Part shown: positions 26,975 through 34,281 of the stretch, piece after piece
How positions within the stretch are numbered: position 1 is the stretch's first letter
Layout: each line of letters opens with the position of its first letter
Assembly (NCBI GenBank): GCA_947499005.1
Contig: CANMML010000006.1
Span: forward strand, 1 to 64,000
Length of the DNA stretch: 64,000 bases
Direction: 5' to 3'
From: an uncultured Aquimarina sp.
Lineage (GTDB): Bacteria > Bacteroidota > Bacteroidia > Flavobacteriales > Flavobacteriaceae
Made by a program: the position numbers and the translations under genes
Notes under the pieces: model-generated
What the model was told of the DNA's origin: nothing
The model's database searches: none
Seen by the model: only the letters and a program-made list of their open reading frames with translations

Positions 26975-28057
26975 ATGAACCTAACACCACAAGAAAAAAA
27001 ACAATACCACCGTCACCTTATTTTAAATCAAATAGGAGAGGAAGGGCAATTAAAATTGAAACAAGCTAAGGTGTTAGTTATTGGAGCAGGAGGTTTGGGC
27101 TGTCCCGTATTACAATATTTAACGGCAGCAGGTGTAGGTACTATCGGAATCGTCGATGGAGATACTGTCGATCAGTCAAACCTTCAGCGTCAAATTCTAT
27201 ATACGGTGGATGATATAGGAAAATCGAAAGCGCAAACAGCAGCGAATAGATTGTCAAAGCTAAATCCTTTCGTGAATTTTAAAGTGCATCAAGCCTATCT
27301 TTCGAAGGAAAATGCGTTAGACCTATTTCAACAATATGACCTTATCGTAGATGGAACGGATAATTTTCCGACCCGATATTTGGTAAATGATGCCAGCGTG
27401 ATCGCAAATAAACCACTAGTTTTTGGATCTATATATACCTTTCAAGGTCAAGTAGCCGTATTTAATTACGAAGGAAGTGCTACATATCGTTGCCTGTATC
27501 CAACGCCGCCAGCAGCAGGAAGTGTTCCTAATTGTAGTGAAATAGGAGTACTTGGAGTTTTGCCAGGTATTGTTGGAAGCCTTCAGGCAAATGAAGTGAT
27601 AAAATTAATCACAGGTATTGGAGCGCCACTTGTAAACAAGCTTCTTTATTTCGATGCATTGTCCTTGCAACAGCAAGTGTTAGGCTTTTCAAAAAATGAA
27701 AGCATACAAATCACTGCTTTTGAAAACAACTATAATTATTTTTGTGGAGTACCAGATACTGATAATATGAATACCATTTCTGCAAATGATTTTTTAAAGG
27801 ATAAAGAAAATTATCTGTTATTAGATGTTCGTACTTACGACGAATACGAATACGAAAATATAGAAGGACAACATATTCCTTTAGATGAATTAGAGGAACG
27901 TTTAGGAGAAATTCCTAACCATAAAACCTTAGTGGTAATGTGCGCTAGTGGAAAACGAAGTGCAAAAGCCATCGAGTTATTATTAGAATATAATTACCCC
28001 AAGACATTAATGAATCTTGAAGGAGGAATTAATGAAATATTTTCAATTGATAATTGA
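26975..28057 (+). CDS. ThiF/MoeB-type E1-like enzyme fused to rhodanese domain
   Basis: About 360 residues from ATG 26975; a TTG three codons earlier is possible. The N-terminal E1-like domain (1-240) has the ATP motif VIGAGGLGCP, DGDTVDQSNLQRQ, and the DGTDNFPTRYLVND adenylation segment. A C-terminal rhodanese domain (about 265-358) carries the catalytic loop MCASGKRS. It should adenylate a ubiquitin-like sulfur carrier (ThiS or MoaD) and help load sulfur. The usual two CxxC zinc pairs of MoeB are not seen: only YRCLYP and YFCGV remain. The ThiE-like gene behind it suggests thiamine synthesis, but no thiS or moaD gene is nearby. Confidence 0.85.
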   Translation: MNLTPQEKKQYHRHLILNQIGEEGQLKLKQAKVLVIGAGGLGCPVLQYLTAAGVGTIGIVDGDTVDQSNLQRQILYTVDDIGKSKAQTAANRLSKLNPFVNFKVHQAYLSKENALDLFQQYDLIVDGTDNFPTRYLVNDASVIANKPLVFGSIYTFQGQVAVFNYEGSATYRCLYPTPPAAGSVPNCSEIGVLGVLPGIVGSLQANEVIKLITGIGAPLVNKLLYFDALSLQQQVLGFSKNESIQITAFENNYNYFCGVPDTDNMNTISANDFLKDKENYLLLDVRTYDEYEYENIEGQHIPLDELEERLGEIPNHKTLVVMCASGKRSAKAIELLLEYNYPKTLMNLEGGINEIFSIDN

Positions 28058-28190
28058 TGAATTCAATTTTTTTGAGTCAAAGCAATCAGCATGACGGCAT
28101 TATAGTTTTCTAAGTGCAAAATAAATTTAATATTGTTCCATTTTAGAAATCTAAATTATCAATAGACAATAATAAATACCCAATCTAAAG

Positions 28191-28790
28191 ATGCTAATAT
28201 TAATTACCCCCGAGCAAGACATAGCTGACGAAACAGAATTGATTAACCAATTTTTTGAAGCTGGTCTAGAGATCTTACACCTTCGAAAACCAAATAAAAG
28301 TTATGCGCAGCACCTAGCTTATATTAGTGCTATAGATGAAGAATATCATAATCGAATTATGATTCATTATCATCATGAATTAGCAGAGGATTTTCTGTTA
28401 AAAGGAGTGCACGTGCAGGAGCAACCACGAGTAGATATGGGAGAAGATTTTGGGTTATACGTAGCTCAATTTACTTCGCAACGATATGATGTAAGTACTT
28501 CTTTTCATAATGCAGGAGAAATTATGTTGTACAAAGAAATTCCACTGATTTATAATTTATTAAGTCCTGTGTTTACAGCCATATCGAAGCCAGGAATGGA
28601 AGGCAAGGCTTTTGATGTCAATAATATAGAAGTACCCGTTATTGGTATGGGAGGTGTTAATGGATCTAATTTAAATGAAGTAAAAGCACTAGGCTATGCG
28701 GGGGTAGGTGTTTTGGGTGGAGTTTGGAATGCGGAAAATCCATTGGAAAGTTTGAAAGCTTTAGTGAAAAATACAGCATCGATCTTTTAG
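28191..28790 (+). CDS. ThiE/TenI-like thiamine phosphate synthase family protein
   Basis: 199 residues with a TIM-barrel pattern. The end GMGGVNGSNLNEVKALGYAG is the phosphate-binding turn of thiamine phosphate synthases, and LKGVHVQEQ corresponds to the family strand GVHLGQ. ILHLRKP near residue 32 matches the substrate-binding start. It is a little short and lacks a clear pyrimidine-site motif, so a TenI-type role (thiazole aromatisation) is as possible as synthase activity. It follows the E1-like gene after 133 bases that include a TCAGCATGAC repeat fragment. Confidence 0.75.
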   Translation: MLILITPEQDIADETELINQFFEAGLEILHLRKPNKSYAQHLAYISAIDEEYHNRIMIHYHHELAEDFLLKGVHVQEQPRVDMGEDFGLYVAQFTSQRYDVSTSFHNAGEIMLYKEIPLIYNLLSPVFTAISKPGMEGKAFDVNNIEVPVIGMGGVNGSNLNEVKALGYAGVGVLGGVWNAENPLESLKALVKNTASIF

Positions 28791-28849
28791 TAAAGCAGTT
28801 ATTGAAATAATATAATTGTAATATTACTTTAGAAAAACACATAATTTCA

Positions 28850-28887
28850 AAGTCTCTTTATTCTAAAATCTTAGAATAAAGAGACTT
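28850..28887 (+). terminator. Strong 17-bp terminator after the ThiE-like gene
   Basis: Perfect 17-base arms (28850-28866 and 28871-28887) enclose AATC, and a T-run follows. It closes the ThiF/ThiE-like unit. The remainder of the 28791-29139 gap is very AT-rich with no gene. Confidence 0.85.
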
Positions 28888-29139
28888 TTTTTCTTCATTT
28901 TAGTTCCTCTTAGAGATCGTTTTAATGTTAGCAGTCTAACAATTCATTTTTCGATTTCATTTTTTTAAAATCAAATACAATATTTAAGTAATTGATTTAA
29001 AGTTAGTTGTGTTTTTGTTTCATTTTTTTTGTTAGTGTTTTGAAATAGGGCTGACTCAATCAGCATATTAAAAATGCTAATAACGAATACATAAATTGTG
29101 GGCCTGCAATCTAACTATTCATTTAAAATCAAGAATAAA

Positions 29140-30465
29140 ATGAAAAATAAACATATTATATTATCAGCTATGTTGGCTTTCGGTTCCTTTTTGGTAAGTT
29201 GTAGTGATGATGATGATAACGCTCCAGTACAGCTTGACGAAGCAGCATCGATTACTCCAATTGCTGAAGCAAATTTATTATTAGAAAGTATACGTCAAGA
29301 TGGTGGGACGCCTTACGATGCTAATAATCCAGCATTAACATTTACGGATGCACAAAATGTCTTTTTACCAAGTGTTTTAGGTATCGATTTTCGTATCGAT
29401 AGAGCAGAAGTGCCAGCGGGGCCTACAGCTAGATTTCCAATGTTTCAAGGTTGGGAAACAACCTCAGATGGACCCAGAAGATGTTATTATATAATTACAG
29501 AATCTTCAGATCGCGCAATGGCAGATCAATTAGGAGTTATTTATGCACCTAGAATGGCAGCAGCAATCGGTTCTGATGGAGTTCAAAACGCAACGTGGAC
29601 ACCAGACGGTAGATTAATTTTTGAAGGAGCGGTAGATTTTTCTCCTAAAAGATCTTTAGTGGCTAGCGGAGCTAGTGATGATGGATTATTATTTGGATTT
29701 CCACCTGCAGAAGTAAACCCAGGAGCAGTAGCAAATGATGCTTGGTCTTCATATGTAGTTACTCCAAGTGGTGTAGTAATCAATGCACAATTGGTAGCAA
29801 ATAGTACAGGTATTCATGATAGAATTCCACACCCAGATGGAAATAGTCAAGCACAAGAAGACGATTTAAGCAATCCAAATTTAGCAGCAGATAAGGCATC
29901 AGTTGTAATGCAATTGTTAGATGGGTGGCATGATGAGAAACCATATTACTTCCATATCGTAACAGATACATCAGATCCAGGGCCAGCAACTATTGAGCTT
30001 GGTGTTTATGCGCCAAGATTGGCAGATTTACCAACATTCGGATTATTCCCAGGAGGATCGATGTTGCCTTTTAGCCCAACAGCTAATGGTAGAACTTCGG
30101 ATACAGATGGAGATGGAGTACAAGGGTTAAATACAGCTTCAATAAGCGACCGTCAGGTACAAGATCCAACAAATACATTCCCTATAGATCCTAGCGATAC
30201 AGACTATGCTCCAATGTGGGATGCTCATATTACAGAGTTTACTGTACCAGAGAACGAAAGACCAATATTAAAAAGTTTTGATCAAATAAATCAGCTATTA
30301 ACAGATGGTGTTCTAATTCCTTTTAGAGGAAATGGAAATCCTAGTCCTTTAGCAAATTCATTATCAGATTTGTTAACTGCAACGGGTGCTATTATTAATT
30401 GTCCAGTAATTACACAGCCAGATGCTAGTGTTATTGGAACACAAATAGGGTCACCAAGAAATTAG
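29140..30465 (+). CDS. Large lipoprotein of unknown function
   Basis: About 441 residues from ATG 29140; a GTG 42 bases upstream is a poor alternative because it precedes the signal. IILSAMLAFGSFLVSC is the SPII signal, followed by a DDDDN acidic patch typical of surface-exposed Bacteroidetes lipoproteins. The body is Asp/Pro/Gly-rich with SDTDGDGVQGLN, a possible calcium-binding loop, near residue 320. No enzyme motif or known domain was recognised. It is monocistronic, with a clear terminator 30 bases behind it. Confidence 0.7.
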   Translation: MKNKHIILSAMLAFGSFLVSCSDDDDNAPVQLDEAASITPIAEANLLLESIRQDGGTPYDANNPALTFTDAQNVFLPSVLGIDFRIDRAEVPAGPTARFPMFQGWETTSDGPRRCYYIITESSDRAMADQLGVIYAPRMAAAIGSDGVQNATWTPDGRLIFEGAVDFSPKRSLVASGASDDGLLFGFPPAEVNPGAVANDAWSSYVVTPSGVVINAQLVANSTGIHDRIPHPDGNSQAQEDDLSNPNLAADKASVVMQLLDGWHDEKPYYFHIVTDTSDPGPATIELGVYAPRLADLPTFGLFPGGSMLPFSPTANGRTSDTDGDGVQGLNTASISDRQVQDPTNTFPIDPSDTDYAPMWDAHITEFTVPENERPILKSFDQINQLLTDGVLIPFRGNGNPSPLANSLSDLLTATGAIINCPVITQPDASVIGTQIGSPRN

Positions 30466-30491
30466 TAGGATTCTTTTTTGTTCGTTTTATT

Positions 30492-30517
30492 AAGGCAGCC
30501 TTTGTGCTGCCTTTTTT
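30492..30517 (+). terminator. Terminator of the large lipoprotein gene
   Basis: AAGGCAGC (30492-30499) pairs perfectly with GCTGCCTT (30506-30513) around CTTTGT, and six T follow. Confidence 0.9.
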
Positions 30518-30605
30518 ATTAAAACTATACATTAATGTGTATTTTGATTTTAAAAAGCTTTTAAGCTATAAGTCTTATAATAACAGTAAGTCGAACAATG
30601 TAAAT

Positions 30606-30640
30606 CAGCATCTAGCCTAAAGCTTAATGCTTACAGCAAA
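30606..30640. repeat. 7-base-periodic array, AGCTTA class, five units
   Basis: The units are cagcatc, tagccta, aagctta, atgctta and cagcaaa, in strict phase. They match the arrays at 2455-2489 and 31608-31642 in character. Confidence 0.65.
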
Positions 30641-30739
30641 AAGAAAGCTTCAGAAAAGCGCCAAACAATATAAACTATGACACTTTTAATTCATGGTAAC
30701 TCTTTTATATTACTTTTCGATAGTTAATAGTATAAACCC

Positions 30740-31291
30740 TTATGTTGCTTCATTGACTAATTCTAATAGTTTCGATACTGTTCTCCAATTACGAGTTGTC
30801 GCATCGACATGCAGTTGTTTTTCAAAAAAGGCGTTAGAATATTTCGATTGAGAATATTTTTTTTCACAATGGAGGAATACAAACTTTTCTTTAATCTCAA
30901 AAATATCATCCGTTTTGTAGGTTTTAGAATTAATTTCAGAAACAAGGGTAGTATTCGGTTTTTGTTTTAAAAAAGTAACATGCAACTTTGTAATGTCAAT
31001 TTCACTAGTGTAAAAAGGGTTATTGTTTGCCGCATGCGTTAATTCATTCTTGGTGATCACTAATGTGGGGATGTCAAGATCAAAAGCTTTTTGAATCCCT
31101 TTCTTTATCGCAATAGAAAGATCTATGGTAGATGTAGTTACGTCACTTTCAAAAATAACATTCCCACTTTGTATATAGGTGATTACATTTTGATAACCTA
31201 AATCAATGAATAGGTCTTTTAAATCTTTCATTAAAATTTTATTCCTACCCCCGATGTTAATCCCTCTTAATAATGCAATATATTTCTTCAT
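30740..31291 (-). CDS. DUF1697 family protein
   Basis: 183 residues. The family start MKKYIALLRGINIGGRNK and the segment YIQSGNVIFES near residue 40 are diagnostic. DUF1697 proteins are small alpha/beta proteins without an established function. It is a single gene on the minus strand, convergent with the large lipoprotein gene, and followed by a repeat-filled region upstream of its start. Confidence 0.9.
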   Translation of the reverse strand: MKKYIALLRGINIGGRNKILMKDLKDLFIDLGYQNVITYIQSGNVIFESDVTTSTIDLSIAIKKGIQKAFDLDIPTLVITKNELTHAANNNPFYTSEIDITKLHVTFLKQKPNTTLVSEINSKTYKTDDIFEIKEKFVFLHCEKKYSQSKYSNAFFEKQLHVDATTRNWRTVSKLLELVNEAT

Positions 31292-31406
31292 GAATTATGC
31301 TGAATTTTAGGCAGAGAAGTTAAACAATCTTTTGTGAAGCTAATTTTTGAATCACTAGGTGCATACATTGATATTAACTTTCGAATAATACCCTATATTT
31401 TAAGGG

Positions 31407-31489
31407 AGTAATAAAATGAAGAATAAAAATCCAAACTTAGGTCTCCCGTCCTCCGTCCCCTGCCCTCTGTCCTCTGTCTCCCATCCTGC
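31407..31489. repeat. 7-base-periodic array, GTCTCCC class, first copy
   Basis: A leader (taataaaatgaagaataaa ... aacttag) is followed by seven heptads at 31441-31489: gtctccc, gtcctcc, gtcccct, gccctct, gtcctct, gtctccc, atcctgc. The same leader plus array recurs at 31683-31773. The 31292-32254 stretch contains no gene, only these repeats. Confidence 0.75.
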
Positions 31490-31551
31490 AGTTTTAGTTT
31501 CGCATAGAAGTTAAGGTGGGTTGTGTTTTTCTCGTTTTTGAATCTTTTTAA

Positions 31552-31642
31552 GCCCTATAGGCATTAAGCTTTAAGCAGTAGGTTTTATGTATATTCATGT
31601 AGCTCCCTGCTTAAAGCCTATAGCTTACAGCAATAAGTTAGA
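31552..31642. repeat. 7-base-periodic inverted pair, AGCTTA class
   Basis: Thirteen heptads in one phase. The left part (aggcatt, aagcttt, aagcagt) is complementary to the right part (tgcttaa, agcctat, agcttac), with a loop region around TTTTATGTATATTCATG. A CTGCTTAAAGC core occurs in both orientations. Confidence 0.7.
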
Positions 31643-31682
31643 AACTAGAAAAGGCCTTCAGTCGTGTCCACAGGGGTTAAAG

Positions 31683-31773
31683 GAATAATAAAATGAAGAA
31701 TAAAAATACAAACTTAGGTCTCCCGTCTCCCGTCTCCCGTCTCCTGTCCTCTATCCTCTGTCTCCCATCCCTG
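31683..31773. repeat. 7-base-periodic array, GTCTCCC class, second copy
   Basis: Repeats the leader of the 31407 copy with one or two changes. Eight heptads follow at 31718-31773, three of them identical gtctccc. It runs directly into a solitary copy of the RAYT-linked repeat unit. Confidence 0.75.
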
Positions 31774-31990
31774 CTCTACGAAGTCAAGTCAATAAGAAAT
31801 AAAACAAGAAAGCTGCAAATGTCTCACGACTTTGGCTTTTTCCATCAAAAGAGCAATCTTCAATTTTAAGAGCTAAGATTTCAGAAAGGCTTTAGTTTTA
31901 ATATCGTTATAGTCACTCAAAGACAGGAGTCTTTGCGTAGCATTCATAGTGTAAACAAGAGTTTTTGTTGTAGCAATATTTTTTAATGTA
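31773..31990. repeat. Solitary copy of the RAYT-associated REP-like unit
   Basis: Begins GCTCTACGAAGTCAAG, contains the degenerate hairpin around CTGCAAATGTCTCACGACTTTGG, and at 31918-31935 the exact palindrome CAAAGAC-AGGA-GTCTTTG. It ends near CAATATTTTTTA. It is homologous to the units of the 44665-45640 array 13 kb away. The remaining 31991-32254 stretch is AT-rich and empty. Confidence 0.75.
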
Positions 31991-32254
31991 TGTAATTTAG
32001 GGTATATCAGATGATTACAAAAAACATGAAGATTGTACTGGTTCCTGTAAACATTAAAAATAACGTCTTGTTTATAATTTTTAAATGTATTTGTTGAAAA
32101 TAAAAATCAAAACAAGTATTTTCGCAAGCTAATAATGAATAGTTAATAACGAATACTGATTAGTAAGCAACCAATTTATGGGGTTGATGATAAACTATAT
32201 TGTTTATAACCATAATTATGTTTCGAGCTTTTAAGTACTTATTCCTAAAATGAA

Positions 32255-32791
32255 ATGAACAAATTAGCATTACCAGCAGCCATTATCGCTTTAATCGTAG
32301 CAGTAGGAAGTTTCTTTTTAAAATCAAGTTCAAACGAATTAGTCTATGTAGATGTCAATGAGATGTTACAAGGTTATAAAAGAACAAAAATCGTAAGAGC
32401 AGAATTCGAGAAAAAGGCAGCGACTATGAAAGCCAATGTAGATAGTCTGTTAGGAGATTGGCAAAAAGAGTTAAAGACCTACGAAAAAGAACGTAGCAAG
32501 ATGTCTAAAAAAGAGCTTGAATTAAAGCAAGAGTTATTAGGCAACAAGCAACAACAGATTAATAACTACCAACAGGCAATCCAAAAGCAGTTAGCAGAAG
32601 AAGATAAAAAGTCTACTCAAACAGTAGTTAATGATATCAATGATTTTGTAAAAGAATACGGAAAGAAAAAAGGATATAATATTATTTTCGGAGCTGTAGG
32701 AAACGGGAATATCATGTATGCCAAAGAAGGAACAAATTTAACACCGAAGTTGATAGAGTTGTTGAATGTAGAGTTTGAGGGAGGAAAGTAG
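32255..32791 (+). CDS. OmpH/Skp-like periplasmic protein
   Basis: 178 residues. An N-terminal hydrophobic anchor or signal (LALPAAIIALIVAVGSFF) is followed by VYVDVNEMLQGY, the OmpH family start. A long, charged coiled coil spans residues 45-130, and a C-terminal beta part (GYNIIFGAVGNGNIMYA) follows. Skp-type trimers carry unfolded outer-membrane proteins. It is the first gene of a stretch that leads, through a small helical protein and a lipoprotein, to the RHS pair, and may help their export; this link is inferred from position only. Confidence 0.8.
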   Translation: MNKLALPAAIIALIVAVGSFFLKSSSNELVYVDVNEMLQGYKRTKIVRAEFEKKAATMKANVDSLLGDWQKELKTYEKERSKMSKKELELKQELLGNKQQQINNYQQAIQKQLAEEDKKSTQTVVNDINDFVKEYGKKKGYNIIFGAVGNGNIMYAKEGTNLTPKLIELLNVEFEGGK

Positions 32792-32827
32792 TGCTCGAGG
32801 CGTGATGCTGATGTTTGATGTTTTTTG

Positions 32828-32968
32828 GGGCTGAGCGGCAGTCGAAGCTAGTTGATCGAAGACAGATGACAGCTGACCGAAGCTTGAAGTTGTTGGCTTA
32901 GTGTAAGATATCTTTGTCTGGCTGAGCGCAGTCGAAGTCAGGTAATCGAGGATGGAAGACAGAAGCTT
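32828..32968. repeat. GCTGAGCGCAGTCGAAG repeats with GAAGACA-class heptads
   Basis: Two copies of the dispersed 20-base repeat (32828-32848, with an extra G, and 32921-32940) alternate with heptads. Four lie at 32858-32885 (gaagaca, gatgaca, gctgacc, gaagctt) and three at 32948-32968 (gaggatg, gaagaca, gaagctt). The heptads are the reverse complement of the GTCTTCC class. Confidence 0.65.
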
Positions 32969-33050
32969 TAATAGCTATAGAGCAAGCTAATATACAATCA
33001 GCTAATATTGATAAATTAAGTAGTTGAAATTTAGATGTTGTGAGAATTCA

Positions 33051-33404
33051 ATGAGTTTTAAATTTGAAAAACTAAGAATATGGCAAAAATCAATGGACTT
33101 AGGTGAAGAAATTTTTCTGATTTCAAAATCCTTTCCTAAGGACGAAAGATTTAATCTTGTTTCTCAAATTACTAGAGCTATGGATTCAGTGGCTCTTAAT
33201 TTATCAGAAGGTTCGATAGGGCAATCCAATCCAGAACAAAAGAGATTTGTAGGTTATGCGGCTAGGTCTTTAGCTGAGGTTGTAACATGTTTACATAAAG
33301 CAAAAAGAAGAAGCTATATAGCAGATGATATGTTTAATGAAAAATATAAAAAGTGTTATGAACTTATGAATATGATTATAGCATTTAAAAGAAATATAAG
33401 GTGA
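33051..33404 (+). CDS. Four-helix-bundle protein (23S rRNA IVP / bAvd-like)
   Basis: About 117 residues from ATG 33051; a TTG 27 bases upstream is unlikely. The family signature is FEKLRIWQKSMDL, ISKSFPKDERFNLVSQITRA, SVALNLSEGSIG and the final MIIAFKRNIR. Such proteins are encoded by 23S rRNA intervening sequences, and relatives serve as accessory proteins of diversity-generating retroelements, where they bind nucleic acid. No reverse transcriptase or 23S gene lies near, so this is a stand-alone copy. Heptad arrays of opposite orientation flank it on both sides. Confidence 0.85.
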   Translation: MSFKFEKLRIWQKSMDLGEEIFLISKSFPKDERFNLVSQITRAMDSVALNLSEGSIGQSNPEQKRFVGYAARSLAEVVTCLHKAKRRSYIADDMFNEKYKKCYELMNMIIAFKRNIR

Positions 33405-33460
33405 GCATTTGTAATCCATCATCCGGTCTTCAATCATTGATCACAGACTATTGGCTCTTT

Positions 33461-33481
33461 GTCACCCGTCATCTGTCCTTA
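33461..33481. repeat. GTCTTCC-class heptads after the four-helix-bundle gene
   Basis: Units gtcaccc, gtcatct and gtcctta follow a more degenerate stretch from about 33410. They have the opposite orientation to the arrays at 32858-32968. Confidence 0.5.
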
Positions 33482-33496
33482 TAATAAACTAAGAAA

Positions 33497-34102
33497 ATGA
33501 AAAAAGCTCTAGTAATACTCACCCTGCTCCTCCTAGTCCTCTCCTGCGGAAGCAAGGAATTTGATAACCCTGACGCCCTCTGGAAATACATCAAGAACCC
33601 AGAAAACAGCTACCTGCAAGAAAAAACAATCAAAGGAGTAGATTACAAGTTATTGTACAAACCTCATGACTTATTGGTAAATCAAGAGTTAGGGTCAACT
33701 GTTAATGATAGCTTAATAAAAAAATATAGGGATAAGTATAAAAATTATCTTTACTTTACTCTCAGTATGTCTAAAAGTGGTCATGAGTTGCTAAGTCACT
33801 TAGCCAGAGATCGTAATAAGTTTGGGGCAATGGTCAATGAATTAGCATTTGGTATGGAGCGTAACGTACACGTGTACACTCCAAAGAAAGATACCTTACC
33901 AATGACAGATTTTATTTACCCTCGTATGTACGGAATGAGTGGTAGTACAAGTATTTTGTTTGTATACCCAAAGAGAGCAGAAGATTTAAAAGGGAAGCAT
34001 TTAAATTTTACCATTCAAGATCTAGGATTTAATACAGGAGAAGTGAAGTTTAAAGTGCCTACGGAGATTATTAAAAAAGAAGTGGGTTTGAAGTTTGAGT
34101 AA
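33497..34102 (+). CDS. Lipoprotein of unknown function, RHS-linked
   Basis: 201 residues. MKKALVILTLLLLVLSC is an SPII signal. The body contains NPDALWKYIKNPEN, an Arg/Lys-rich helical middle (HLARDRNKFGAMVNELAFG) and a beta-rich C-terminus (GKHLNFTIQDLGFNTGEVKF). No known domain was recognised. It is encoded 180 bases upstream of the large RHS pair on the same strand; a role in surface display or retention of the RHS proteins is possible but unproven. The first 60 codons have unusually high GC and many CTC/CTG leucines compared with the rest. Confidence 0.65.
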   Translation: MKKALVILTLLLLVLSCGSKEFDNPDALWKYIKNPENSYLQEKTIKGVDYKLLYKPHDLLVNQELGSTVNDSLIKKYRDKYKNYLYFTLSMSKSGHELLSHLARDRNKFGAMVNELAFGMERNVHVYTPKKDTLPMTDFIYPRMYGMSGSTSILFVYPKRAEDLKGKHLNFTIQDLGFNTGEVKFKVPTEIIKKEVGLKFE

Positions 34103-34115
34103 CACTTGAAGGCAA

Positions 34116-34228
34116 AAGACGGAAGTCCGAAGACATGAGACAGAAGTTATTAGAAGGAGGATTGATGTTGATTACTTGATATAATGCGATTTCCTAGTTA
34201 GTTTGTCCGACTGAGCGCAGTCGAAGTT
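34116..34228. repeat. Heptads and 20-base repeat upstream of the RHS operon
   Basis: Four heptads at 34116-34143 (aagacgg, aagtccg, aagacat, gagacag) are inverted relative to the array inside the RHS gene. AAGACGGAAGTCCGAAGA (34116-34133) pairs at 17 of 18 positions with 34457-34474. A GCTGAGCGCAG-type repeat lies at 34207-34228. Confidence 0.65.
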
Positions 34229-34281
34229 GAGACACGGAGTGCTGAAGCACCGAATATAAAGATAAGAAGTACCAGAATACT

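Noticed and set aside
28058..28190. TPP riboswitch ahead of the ThiE-like gene
   Set aside because: No THI-box sequence pattern (CUGAGA with ACCUGA-type element) was seen; the gap holds only a repeat fragment.
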